Shown one piece after another: positions 17,896 to 25,535 of a DNA stretch of 64,000 nt. Position 1 is the stretch's first letter; each line of letters begins with the position of its first letter. This stretch comes from Solibaculum_A intestinale (GTDB lineage Bacteria; Bacillota; Clostridia; Oscillospirales; Acutalibacteraceae): positions 1-64,000 of the forward strand of contig NZ_JBBMFD010000012.1 of assembly GCF_040096205.1 (NCBI RefSeq), written 5' to 3'. The notes beneath the pieces were generated by a model. It had not been told where the DNA came from, made no database searches, and saw only the letters and a program-made list of their open reading frames with translations. The position numbers and the translations under genes are program-made.

Positions 17896-17926
17896 ATAAA
17901 TTAACTGGCACAGTGAGGATGTAGAC

Positions 17927-18820
17927 ATGAGCGAACGTAAACCAGTTTCCAGAAAGAAGCGCAGGACCCGGGGAACCGGGTCCTTGCGCACGCCTGCCTC
18001 CGCCCCGTCCCGGGCCGCGTCCCAAAGCGGCGGCAAGCGGCAGGTTCGGGTGCCGGACGAACGCCGTCCGGTGCGGCGCAAGCGGCGGCGCATGTCGGTG
18101 AAGCTCTATGCCGCCGTCATGGCCGTTTTGGTGCTGGGCGTGGCCGTCACACTGTGCTTTACCGTATTTTTCAACATTCAGACCATCACCGTTACCGGCG
18201 ACAGCCGGTACGATTCGGAGCAGATCATCAAAACCGCCGGCATCCTGGAAGGGGACAACCTTCTTTTGGCTGACTTGCAGGCCGCCCAGAAAAAACTATT
18301 GACCGAGCTTCCCTATCTGGAAACAGCCCACATCCGCCGCAAGCTGCCCACTGGCCTTTCCATTGAAGTGAGTGAGGCGCAGCCGGAATTCACCTTTGCC
18401 ATCGACGGGAAATACGCGGTGGTCAACCACGCCGGTAAAGTGCTGGAGCTGACCGATACCCCCATGCAGTCCATTCCCCTGGTGCAAGGTTTGTCGTTTT
18501 TGGAGGCAAAAGAGGGGCAGCATTATGAATTGGAAAAAAAAGACAAAGAAATTATCCTTTCCGACTTGACAAACGCCCTGCGTGAGAATACCCTATTAGA
18601 CAAGACTTCTGAAATCGACTTTTCCGACCCGGTGGACATCCGGGTGGAATACGGCCAAAATGTGACCATGCTGCTGGGTTCCGGCAGCGAAATCGACGCG
18701 AAGATCGCCGTGGGCAAGGCGGCTATGGAAAAGAAGGCGGAGGAAGCGGCGGGCAAGAAGATGACCTTGATATTGACGGCCACTCAGGCGACGGTTAAAA
18801 TTGAGGAATTATCCGAGTAA
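17927..18820 (+). CDS. ftsQ: Cell division protein FtsQ/DivIB
   Basis: A 297-residue bitopic division protein. The cytoplasmic N-terminus of about 55 residues is very basic. One membrane helix (about 62-84) is followed by a POTRA domain starting FNIQTITVTGDSRYDSEQIIKTAGILEGDNL and a beta domain with PTGLSIEVSEAQPEFTFAIDGKYAVVNHAGKVL. It would bridge FtsL/DivIC and the septal synthase. The start is ATG 17927 after GTGAGGATG, 31 bp after murA. Confidence 0.9.
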   Translation: MSERKPVSRKKRRTRGTGSLRTPASAPSRAASQSGGKRQVRVPDERRPVRRKRRRMSVKLYAAVMAVLVLGVAVTLCFTVFFNIQTITVTGDSRYDSEQIIKTAGILEGDNLLLADLQAAQKKLLTELPYLETAHIRRKLPTGLSIEVSEAQPEFTFAIDGKYAVVNHAGKVLELTDTPMQSIPLVQGLSFLEAKEGQHYELEKKDKEIILSDLTNALRENTLLDKTSEIDFSDPVDIRVEYGQNVTMLLGSGSEIDAKIAVGKAAMEKKAEEAAGKKMTLILTATQATVKIEELSE

Positions 18821-18849
18821 AGGGGACAGTTCTTCGCCCCCAAAAGGCG

Positions 18850-19641
18850 GTGCAAGACAAGGTGCAAGAGGAAAAACAGGTCCCTGTGCAGACGGAGACA
18901 GCGGGAAAAAAGGACAAGCATTGGGGCGGAGGCAAAGCGTCGGGAATCGCGGTCGTCACGGTGATCTTTCTCCTGATCGGGTTTGGCATCACCCTGCAAA
19001 TCCGCAGTGTGAGCCAAAACGAGGCGCAGGCCCAAAGCCCGGAAATTCTGCGGGCCGAGACCCTGCAAAAGGATGTCAACGCCTTGCAGGAGCAGAATAA
19101 GGCGTTGGAAACCCAGCTTTCACGGGCCCGGGCGGATTTGGACGAAATCCGAAACGCCGCGGGCAATACCGATAAAACCGCGGAGATTTTGCGCCAGCAG
19201 CTTGAGCAGACCGAACGGTTCGCAGGCCTTACCGAGCTGAGCGGCCCGGGCGTGGTGGTCACGGTGCACGATAAGCAGAACCCCGGTGCCGACGCCGGCG
19301 TAAGCCCGGAAAAATACATGGTCCATGAAGAAGACCTGATGAAGATCATCAACGAACTGCGCGACGCGGGCGCCGAGGCCATCTCGGTCAACGGGGAGCG
19401 GGTGGTGGCCATGTCGGAAATCCGCTGTGCGGGCAGTACGGTGAGCATCAACAACAACCGCTACAACGCCCCCTTCGTCATTACCGCCGTGGGCAAGGCA
19501 GAGGATCTCAATTACGCGCTGACCATGCGCAAGGGAGTTGTGGACCTGCTTACTCCATACATTGACGTCAAGGTGCAGGTACAAGCAAGCGTCACGGTGC
19601 CGGCCTATGTGGGCTCCACCGATTTTCGCGTCGCAGACTGA
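18850..19641 (+). CDS. DUF881 family membrane protein (YlxW-like)
   Basis: A protein of about 263 residues with one N-terminal membrane helix (about 34-52, GIAVVTVIFLLIGFGITLQI), a coiled coil (about 68-110) and the DUF881 domain. The domain shows LSGPGVVVTVHDKQNP, EEDLMKIINELRDAGAEAISVNGERV and INNNRYNAPFVITAVG. DUF881 genes commonly sit between ftsQ and sbp/ftsZ in Firmicutes; the molecular role is unknown. The start at GTG 18850 is weakly supported, because GGCGG abuts it and AAAGGGG lies about 24 bp upstream. Confidence 0.85.
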   Translation: MQDKVQEEKQVPVQTETAGKKDKHWGGGKASGIAVVTVIFLLIGFGITLQIRSVSQNEAQAQSPEILRAETLQKDVNALQEQNKALETQLSRARADLDEIRNAAGNTDKTAEILRQQLEQTERFAGLTELSGPGVVVTVHDKQNPGADAGVSPEKYMVHEEDLMKIINELRDAGAEAISVNGERVVAMSEIRCAGSTVSINNNRYNAPFVITAVGKAEDLNYALTMRKGVVDLLTPYIDVKVQVQASVTVPAYVGSTDFRVAD

Positions 19642-19658
19642 GAAAGAAGGAACGTAGG

Positions 19659-20021
19659 ATGACCGCAGTGTTTTCCATACTGGGATTGGCGGTTGGGATT
19701 GTGCTGGGCCTCTTTTTCCCCATGTACATTTCTCCTGCCTGCACTACCTATGTGGCGGTGGCCCTTCTCGCCGCACTTGACTCGCTGTTGGGCGCCCTCC
19801 ATGCCCAGGCGAAACAGACCTTTCAATTTAACATCTTCGTCACCGGCTTTTTCTTCAATACGCTGATGGCGGTGGTGCTTACCTATTTTGGCAATTTGCT
19901 CAGTTTGGACCTCTATTTGGCTGCGGTAGTGGTATTTGGCACACGAATTTTTCAAAATATCGCGGGTTTACGCAGAATTTTATTAAATTGGAATTCAAAA
20001 AAGAAGAAAGATGATGTATAA
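19659..20021 (+). CDS. sbp: Small basic protein Sbp (DUF1290)
   Basis: A 120-residue polytopic protein with three or four membrane helices and a Lys-rich tail (NSKKKKDDV). The N-terminus MTAVFSILGLAVGIVLGLFFP and the middle VAVALLAALDSLLGALHA match the DUF1290/small basic protein family found just before ftsA/ftsZ in Bacillus. It lies 17 bp after the DUF881 gene. Function is unknown. The ftsZ promoter begins inside its last codons. Confidence 0.9.
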   Translation: MTAVFSILGLAVGIVLGLFFPMYISPACTTYVAVALLAALDSLLGALHAQAKQTFQFNIFVTGFFFNTLMAVVLTYFGNLLSLDLYLAAVVVFGTRIFQNIAGLRRILLNWNSKKKKDDV

Positions 20022-20022
20022 T
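19994..20022 (+). promoter_or_regulatory. Candidate promoter upstream of ftsZ
   Basis: TTCAAA and a perfect TATAAT are separated by 17 bp across the end of sbp, leaving a leader of about 125 nt before ftsZ. Confidence 0.6.
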
Positions 20023-20152
20023 AGAGGACAAATCCATTTGGTTTGCTTTGATACAGGATGAAATACGGCTCGCCAGCTTCGCGCGCGGCGAAACAGTGCC
20101 GGTAGCCTATACCGGGAAATGAGAAGAACAGTTCGGTGGGAGGATTTGTAAA

Positions 20153-21250
20153 ATGGCCTTTGAGTTTGCCAATGACTTTGAAATGACACAGATTAAAGTG
20201 GTCGGCGTAGGCGGCGGCGGCGGAAATGCCGTCAACCGTATGGTGGGTTCCAATATGCAGGGCGTGGAATTTGTGTCGGTCAACACCGACCGCCAGGCGC
20301 TGTCCATTTCCCAGGCGACCCACAAGATCCAGATCGGCGTCAAGCTGACCGGAGGCAAGGGCGCCGGCTCCAACCCCGACAAGGGGCAGCGGGCGGCGGA
20401 GGAAAGCCGTGACGAAATCGCCAACGCCTTAAAGGGCACCCATATGGTGTTCATCACCGCCGGCATGGGCGGCGGCACCGGCACGGGCGCGGCTCCGGTC
20501 ATCGCGGAGGTGGCCAGGGAGCAGGGCATCCTGACGGTGGGCATTGTAACCAAACCCTTTGCCTTTGAAGGCAAGCGCCGCATGGAGCAGGCCGAGCAGG
20601 GCATCACCGCTCTGCGCGAGCATGTGGATTCGCTGGTGGTCATCCCCAACGAGCGCCTCAAGACCGTTACCGACACCAAGATCACCATGGTCAACGCCTT
20701 CACCATGGCTGACGACGTGCTTCAGCACGGCGTGCAGAGCATTTCCGATTTGATCAAGGTTCCCGGCTTTATCAACCTGGACTTTGCCGACGTAACCGCG
20801 GTCATGAAGGACGCGGGCTACGCCCATATGGGTGTGGGCGAGGCCAGCGGCAAGGACAAGGCGGAGCTGGCGGCCCAGGCGGCCGTGGCCAGCCCCCTGC
20901 TGGAAACCTCCATCAACGGGGCCAAGGGCGTCATCATCAACATCACCTCTTCGCCGGACATCGGGCTCGACGACATCGACCTTGCCTCCAGCATGATCAC
21001 CAAGGCCGCCCACCCGGATGCCAACATCATCTGGGGCGTGGCGTTTGACGACAACATGCAGGACACCATGCGCATCACCGTCATCGCTACTGGCTTTGAC
21101 AAGGCGGAGCAGGAAAAGGTCCAGCAGCAGGCAGCGTCCTCTGCCGCGGTGTCAGGTGCAGGGGAACCGGCCAAAACCGATGCCCAAGCGAACACCGACG
21201 ATCCGGACTTTTTCGACATCATGTCCCTGTTTAATAAGCGCCAGAACTAA
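20153..21250 (+). CDS. ftsZ: Cell division protein FtsZ
   Basis: A 365-residue tubulin-like GTPase that forms the Z ring. The GTP-binding signature GGGTGTGAAPVIAE is present, along with VVGVGGGGGNAVNRM near the N-terminus and the T7 loop NLDFADVTAVM that completes the active site of the next subunit. The variable linker is short, and the C-terminal peptide DPDFFDIMSLFNKRQN is the partner-binding tail. No ftsA precedes it. The start is ATG 20153 after GGTGGGAGGATTTGTAAA. Confidence 0.97.
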   Translation: MAFEFANDFEMTQIKVVGVGGGGGNAVNRMVGSNMQGVEFVSVNTDRQALSISQATHKIQIGVKLTGGKGAGSNPDKGQRAAEESRDEIANALKGTHMVFITAGMGGGTGTGAAPVIAEVAREQGILTVGIVTKPFAFEGKRRMEQAEQGITALREHVDSLVVIPNERLKTVTDTKITMVNAFTMADDVLQHGVQSISDLIKVPGFINLDFADVTAVMKDAGYAHMGVGEASGKDKAELAAQAAVASPLLETSINGAKGVIINITSSPDIGLDDIDLASSMITKAAHPDANIIWGVAFDDNMQDTMRITVIATGFDKAEQEKVQQQAASSAAVSGAGEPAKTDAQANTDDPDFFDIMSLFNKRQN

Positions 21251-21344
21251 GGCGGAATAAGGCCGGCGGCGGAGAGAACGTGCTTTTTCCGCGGTTTGGT
21301 TCTAACCGTGCAAAAACCTGCATAGAAATAGTGGTTTGGGTCCA

Positions 21345-21381
21345 GGATGTGACAGAATTCGTTGATTCTGTTCCATATAAT
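21345..21381 (+). promoter_or_regulatory. spoIIE promoter, Spo0A-dependent sigma-A type
   Basis: GTGACA (21349-21354) and TATAAT (21376-21381) are separated by 21 bp, the abnormal spacing known for the Bacillus spoIIE promoter. The -35 box lies in GGATGTGACA, nearly identical to GGAAGTGACA at the spoIIG promoter of this window. A perfect 7-bp inverted repeat ACAGAAT-N6-ATTCTGT (21352-21371) overlaps it. Confidence 0.65.
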
Positions 21382-21390
21382 GGAAACACC

Positions 21391-21423
21391 GGCCGTCCGA
21401 TTCGTCGGGCGGCCTACTTTTTT
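21391..21423 (+). terminator. ftsZ terminator inside the spoIIE leader
   Basis: A 10-bp stem (GGCCGTCCGA/TCGGGCGGCC, one G-U) with a TTCG tetraloop is followed by TACTTTTTT. It ends the ftsZ transcript but also lies downstream of the spoIIE -10 box. Confidence 0.85.
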
Positions 21424-21442
21424 AGGCAGGCGGTGAGTCACA

Positions 21443-23767
21443 GTGAAAGAACAGTCCCTCGGTACGCAAGGGGTGAAAAAGCGCGGCGTGTCGGACAAGG
21501 CGCTGCGTTTCGCGAGGACGGCGGGGTTGGCGCTGCTGGGCGTGCTTCTCTCCCAGGCGACGGTATTCGAAAACCTGGCGCCATTCGGAGTGGCGTTTGC
21601 AGCGGCGGTGCCTTTTCCCAGTGGCTTGGTGGTCGCTATGGGTACGGCGCTGGGGTACCTGCTGCCCGGCGCGGGGTTCACCGCCATGCGGTATGTGGCG
21701 GCCTTATTCGCCGTGACCTCCATCCGCTGGGCCCTGGCGGGCGCGGGAAAGGTGTCCCGCCATCCGGCCTTTGCTCCCATTGTGGCCTTTTTGGCTACCT
21801 TGCTTACCGGCTCCATCCCGCTTGTGGTGCAGGGTATGACCCTGAACGCCGCGGTAACCGGCGTAGCCGAAGCGCTGCTTGCCGGAGGTGCGGCTTATTT
21901 CTTTCACATCAGTGTGGGGCTTCTCTATTCGCCCTGGTCCGCCTCGTCGCTGAGCCGCCAGGAGCTTTGCAGCCTGGTGATCTCAGTGGGGGCCGCCCTG
22001 GTGGGCCTGACCGGGATTGACTATATGGGCGTTTCGCCCGGCCGGATCGTGGCGGTCGCCCTGGTCCTCTGCGCCGCCCGGTACGGGCACGAGGCCGCGG
22101 GCGCTATCGCCGGAGTGGCCGCCGGGCTCATCATGGGCCTGAGTGGCGCCGGTATGCAGCACCTGGGCACCGCCTATGCCTTCGGCGGGCTGATGGGCGG
22201 GGTGTTCGCCCCCATGGGCAAGCTGGCCACCGCCCTGTCTTTCCTCTTGGCAAACGGTATTGTGGCCGTGGCCGTGGGCGGCTCGCCCGGCGTGTACGCG
22301 GGTATTTATGAAGCGCTGGTTGGCGCTCTCGTGTTCGTGCTGATTCCAAAGAGCCTGGGGGCTGATCTTTCCAAGGCGCTCAACCCGAAAAGCGACGTTC
22401 CTTCGGCGGAAGGGCTGCGCCGGGCCATCGTCATGCGGCTGGGCTTTGCCTCTAAGGCGCTGGGAGAGATCTCCCAGGCGGTGGGCGTCGTCACCGATAA
22501 GCTGCGCAAAATCAGCGCTCCGAATATATCCACCGTTTACCAGCATGCCAGCGACGACGTCTGCAAGGACTGCGGCCTGCGCATGTTCTGCTGGGGCCCG
22601 GCCTATAACGATACCCAGAGCGCCCTCAACGATATGACCGATGCCCTCCGGGAAAAGGGGACCATCACCCTCGACGACGCACCCTCCCAGTTCAAGCGCC
22701 GCTGCTGCCGGCCGGAGGACATGGTCAAGGAAATCAACCACAGCTACCAGAATTTCAGCATTCGCGAAGGCGCCGAGCGCCGAGCGGCGGAAATCCGCGC
22801 GGTCATGGCCGACCAGTTTGAAGGAATGTCCCGGATGCTGTCGGAGCTGACCGAAGAATTCGAGGAAGCGGAATGCTACGATACCGAAGCGGCATCCCGG
22901 GTGAGGGAGGCCCTTGAGCAAAACGGGCTGCTTCCCTTGGAGGTCAGCTGCGTGGTGGACCGGTACCGCCGCATGGAGGTCACCGCTTCGGTGGCGGGCC
23001 ACGCGGGCATCCGCGTCAACAAAGCAGAGCTTACCGACGACGTGTCCCATGCCTGTGACCGGGATTTCTCCCATCCCACCGTGGACTGGGCCGGGGATGA
23101 AGCGCGGCTGGTCTTTAAAGAACGGGCGGCATTGTCCATCCGTATCGGGGAAGCCCAGCATGCAAGCGGAGACGCGCCCTTGTGCGGCGACTCCTACGAA
23201 ACCTTTTCCGACGGCCGTGGTCACGAAGTCCTGGTCATCAGCGACGGCATGGGCCGTGGCGGCCGGGCCGCCGTGGAGGGCGCTATGGCTTCCGGCCTGC
23301 TCGAGCGTCTGGTCTGTGCCGGATTCGGCTATGACAACGCTCTGAATATCGTCAATTCGGCCCTGCTCGTAAAATCCGGCGACGAGGCTCTGGCCACCTT
23401 AGACGTGGCAAGCCTTGACCTTTATACCGGGAAACTCATTGTGCGCAAGGCGGGAGCGCCCATCACCCTCCTGCGGCGAAACGGCCGGATCCTCAAGTGC
23501 GACACCGTTTCCCTGCCGGTGGGCATTCTGCGGGACGTGCGCTTTGAGCAGTCGGAATACAAGGTGGCGCCGGGCGACGTGGTCCTGATGATGTCCGACG
23601 GAGTGGACACCGAGGAAATCGGCTGGATTGAGGACGAGCTGATCGGCTTTGACGGGGAAGACGCCCAGGAGTTCGCCGATCATCTGCTTAAGCTGGCCCT
23701 GGAGCGGGCGGGCGACCACGAGGACGACATGACTGTTCTGGTGGGCGCGGTGCGAAAGGGCGCATAA
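21443..23767 (+). CDS. spoIIE: Stage II sporulation protein E (PP2C phosphatase)
   Basis: A 774-residue SpoIIE. It dephosphorylates SpoIIAA to release sigma-F in the forespore and joins the polar Z ring. The N-terminal third has about ten membrane helices, then a FtsZ-interacting region with Cys pairs (CKDCGLRMFCWGP), then the PP2C domain with CGDSYETFSDGRGHEVLVISDGMGRGGRAAVEG and the late VLMMSDGVDTEE. The start is GTG 21443; AGGCGGTGAG upstream is a fair ribosome site. Its place directly after ftsZ is notable given the FtsZ-SpoIIE interaction. Confidence 0.95.
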   Translation: MKEQSLGTQGVKKRGVSDKALRFARTAGLALLGVLLSQATVFENLAPFGVAFAAAVPFPSGLVVAMGTALGYLLPGAGFTAMRYVAALFAVTSIRWALAGAGKVSRHPAFAPIVAFLATLLTGSIPLVVQGMTLNAAVTGVAEALLAGGAAYFFHISVGLLYSPWSASSLSRQELCSLVISVGAALVGLTGIDYMGVSPGRIVAVALVLCAARYGHEAAGAIAGVAAGLIMGLSGAGMQHLGTAYAFGGLMGGVFAPMGKLATALSFLLANGIVAVAVGGSPGVYAGIYEALVGALVFVLIPKSLGADLSKALNPKSDVPSAEGLRRAIVMRLGFASKALGEISQAVGVVTDKLRKISAPNISTVYQHASDDVCKDCGLRMFCWGPAYNDTQSALNDMTDALREKGTITLDDAPSQFKRRCCRPEDMVKEINHSYQNFSIREGAERRAAEIRAVMADQFEGMSRMLSELTEEFEEAECYDTEAASRVREALEQNGLLPLEVSCVVDRYRRMEVTASVAGHAGIRVNKAELTDDVSHACDRDFSHPTVDWAGDEARLVFKERAALSIRIGEAQHASGDAPLCGDSYETFSDGRGHEVLVISDGMGRGGRAAVEGAMASGLLERLVCAGFGYDNALNIVNSALLVKSGDEALATLDVASLDLYTGKLIVRKAGAPITLLRRNGRILKCDTVSLPVGILRDVRFEQSEYKVAPGDVVLMMSDGVDTEEIGWIEDELIGFDGEDAQEFADHLLKLALERAGDHEDDMTVLVGAVRKGA

Positions 23768-23830
23768 AAAGACCTATCCTTGCATCCGGAGCGGAAAACG
23801 AGTAGAATGAGAAAAAAGGAGGGAAGCGCC

Positions 23831-24004
23831 ATGGAAAAGAAGAACCGTCGTTTTCTGCCCGGAATTTGTATGCTTTTGTTGGGAATTGTCATTGGAATTT
23901 TTCTTTCTCCCGTAAAAAGAGGGATGATCGTAGGCAGCTATAACGGCAATGGAGCCAAATTGCCGGAGGACCAAGAAGAAGGGAACGCGAAGAGCGGCTG
24001 CTGA
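23831..24004 (+). CDS. Small single-pass membrane protein, unknown
   Basis: A 57-residue protein with a basic N-terminus, one helix (RFLPGICMLLLGIVIGIFLSP) and a short polar tail ending KSGC. The start is ATG 23831 after AAAGGAGGG, and it is closed by a strong terminator, so translation is likely. I do not recognise the family. It lies 63 bp after spoIIE and may share its transcript. Confidence 0.65.
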   Translation: MEKKNRRFLPGICMLLLGIVIGIFLSPVKRGMIVGSYNGNGAKLPEDQEEGNAKSGC

Positions 24005-24008
24005 ACAC

Positions 24009-24042
24009 AAAGGCCCCGGCGGAATTTTCCGCCGGGGCCTTT
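24009..24042 (+). terminator. Intrinsic terminator
   Basis: A stem of 16 bp or more (AAAGGCCCCGGCGGAA/TTCCGCCGGGGCCTTT) closes the spoIIE unit. The 3' run is only TTT. Confidence 0.8.
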
Positions 24043-24298
24043 GCCTGTACCCGCACAGGAACGGACTATAGACTTTGACCGGCACTGGTCGCCTCAAAAT
24101 CACTGCATTTCTTCGCAGGCGGCGGATCTCTGCAGTGTTCGGGCGTTCTATGACCGTGCCCAAGCCTTTTGCCGCCAGAACCGAAAGAAAAAACGGCGCG
24201 GTTATGCTTTATAATTATACCCGAGCGAAAGTTACAACTCTATTTTAGCACAGGATGCGGTTTGCCGGCCGTCGGCTCCGTCTTGATAAAACCGCATG

Positions 24299-24332
24299 AA
24301 AAAAGGCCCCGGCTACAAAGCCGGGGCCTTTG
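24299..24332 (-). terminator. Terminator of rpsF-ssb-rpsR
   Basis: AAAGGCCCCGGCT/AGCCGGGGCCTTT followed on the minus strand by a T-run, directly after the rpsR stop. The 256 bp between this and the opposing terminator hold no gene I can support. Confidence 0.88.
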
Positions 24333-24341
24333 AGAAACTTC

Positions 24342-24587
24342 TTAGTCGCTGATGAAGGGCAGCAGAGCAATGTGACGGGCACGCTTGATGGCGACGGTCA
24401 GCTCGCGCTGATGTCTGGCACAGGTGCCGGTAACACGGCGGGGCAGAATCTTCGCGCGCTCCGAAATGAAGCGGCGCAGACGGTTGACATCTTTGTAATC
24501 GATATTCTCAACCCGGTCGACGCAGAAGCTGCAAACCTTTTTGCGGCCTTTGCGTCCACGGGGACGGTCAGAGCGGTCATAAGCCAT
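24342..24587 (-). CDS. rpsR: 30S ribosomal protein S18
   Basis: An 81-residue S18. The core IDYKDVNRLRRFISERAKILPRRVTGTCARHQRELTVAIKRARHIALLPF is the family signature. It binds S6 on the platform of the 30S subunit. The N-terminus has a Cys pair (CSFC) plus a later Cys, as in zinc-binding forms of S18. It is the last gene of the rpsF-ssb-rpsR operon. Confidence 0.97.
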   Translation of the reverse strand: MAYDRSDRPRGRKGRKKVCSFCVDRVENIDYKDVNRLRRFISERAKILPRRVTGTCARHQRELTVAIKRARHIALLPFISD

Positions 24588-24622
24588 GAGTCAGTTCCTC
24601 CTTGTAGTCTCGTTCAAATTCA

Positions 24623-25060
24623 TTAGAACGGCAGATCGTCGTCCTCGATTTCCTGGAAATCTCCCGCGTCGCCGCTTTGGTAGGACGTAGGCGCGGCAGG
24701 TGCCGGAGCCGGGTCATAGGAAGGCGCCGAAGCGGAATCCCGTTTGGGCTCGGCGAAATATACATTGTCCGCCACGATCTCAAACGCTTTGCGCTTGATA
24801 CCCTGGTTGTCGGTATAACTGCGGGTCTGGATAGAACCCTGCACCGCTACCAGCATGCCCTTGTGAAAATAGCGGGAGACGAACTCCGCCGTTTTCCGCC
24901 ACGCGGTAATGTCGATGAAATCCGTCTGGCGCTCGCCGCTTTGGGACGAGAAATTGCGGTCCACCGCCAAGGTGAAGCGGGTAACCGGGATGCTGTTGGG
25001 CGTGTGCCGAAGTTCCGGGTCGGCCACCAGCCGACCCATCAAAACTGCATGATTGAGCAT
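24623..25060 (-). CDS. ssb: Single-stranded DNA-binding protein
   Basis: A 145-residue SSB. The OB fold covers about residues 1-105 (MLNHAVLMGRLVADPELRHT through ADNVYFAEPKRD), then a Pro/Ala-rich linker and the acidic tip DDDLPF that binds partner proteins. The start is ATG 25060 after AAGGAGGCCGCT; the frame runs upstream but with no SSB likeness. It sits 10 bp after rpsF, the usual Firmicutes order. Confidence 0.96.
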   Translation of the reverse strand: MLNHAVLMGRLVADPELRHTPNSIPVTRFTLAVDRNFSSQSGERQTDFIDITAWRKTAEFVSRYFHKGMLVAVQGSIQTRSYTDNQGIKRKAFEIVADNVYFAEPKRDSASAPSYDPAPAPAAPTSYQSGDAGDFQEIEDDDLPF

Positions 25061-25070
25061 AGCGGCCTCC

Positions 25071-25367
25071 TTACGCTTCCTTGCGTACGATGATGGAACG
25101 AAGCACGCCGTCGGTGATCTTGTAGATCCGGTCCAGCTCCGCGATGAAGGCAGGAGCGCTCTCAAAATTGTAGAGAACGTAATAACCGTCGGTTTCATCG
25201 TTGATGGGGTAAGCCAGGCGGCGTTTGCCCCACTCGTCCACGCTTTCGAGGGTCGCGTTCTGCTCGATGAGGGTCTTGAACTTCTCCACCGTCGCCGCGA
25301 CCGCTTCCTCGCCGCTCTTCAACGAAACGATGAGGACGGACTCATACTTGCCAGTTACATTTGCCAT
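25071..25367 (-). CDS. rpsF: 30S ribosomal protein S6
   Basis: A 98-residue S6 with the ferredoxin-like fold (YESVLIVSLKSGEE, LAYPINDETDGYYVLYNFES). It pairs with S18 in the 30S platform. The start is ATG 25367 with AGGAGGTGCAAACGAC upstream. It heads the operon. Its leader contains two hairpins, one with a CCG-bearing loop region compatible with S6:S18 feedback control. Confidence 0.96.
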   Translation of the reverse strand: MANVTGKYESVLIVSLKSGEEAVAATVEKFKTLIEQNATLESVDEWGKRRLAYPINDETDGYYVLYNFESAPAFIAELDRIYKITDGVLRSIIVRKEA

Positions 25368-25397
25368 GTCGTTTGCACCTCCTTTTGGACTATGGCC

Positions 25398-25448
25398 CCC
25401 GCCCTTTTTCGGCAGGAGCAAGGATGAAACGCGCATTAGCTGCGCGTT
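25398..25448 (-). promoter_or_regulatory. Structured rpsF leader, candidate S6:S18 binding site
   Basis: Read leftward, the leader has AACGCGC/GCGCGTT (25428-25448) and then CCTGCC/GGCGGG around CCGAAAAAGG (about 25398-25418). Bacterial rpsF leaders are known to bind the S6:S18 complex at a stem with a CCG element; this match is by eye only. Confidence 0.45.
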
Positions 25449-25457
25449 AACAGATGA

Positions 25458-25486
25458 ATTATAGCAGAAAGCATCCAAGCAGTCAA
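25458..25486 (-). promoter_or_regulatory. Sigma-A promoter of rpsF operon
   Basis: TTGACT and TATAAT are separated by 17 bp on the minus strand. The -35 box lies in the loop region of the galU-side hairpin. Confidence 0.8.
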
Positions 25487-25506
25487 GAAAAATCTGCTTG
25501 GATGCT
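25470..25506 (-). terminator. Hairpin after galU, overlapping rpsF promoter
   Basis: A perfect 13-bp stem (AGCATCCAAGCAG/CTGCTTGGATGCT) with an 11-nt loop. The following T-run is weak (TTTCTGCT), so termination may be partial. Confidence 0.55.
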
Positions 25507-25535
25507 CCAAAATCTGCTTTTTTCGGTTCGCCGCC

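Noticed and set aside
23774..24163. Minus-strand open frame over the small membrane protein and terminator
   Set aside because: It crosses a strong terminator and a gene with a better ribosome site; the translation is basic and featureless. The 24043-24298 interval shows no gene.
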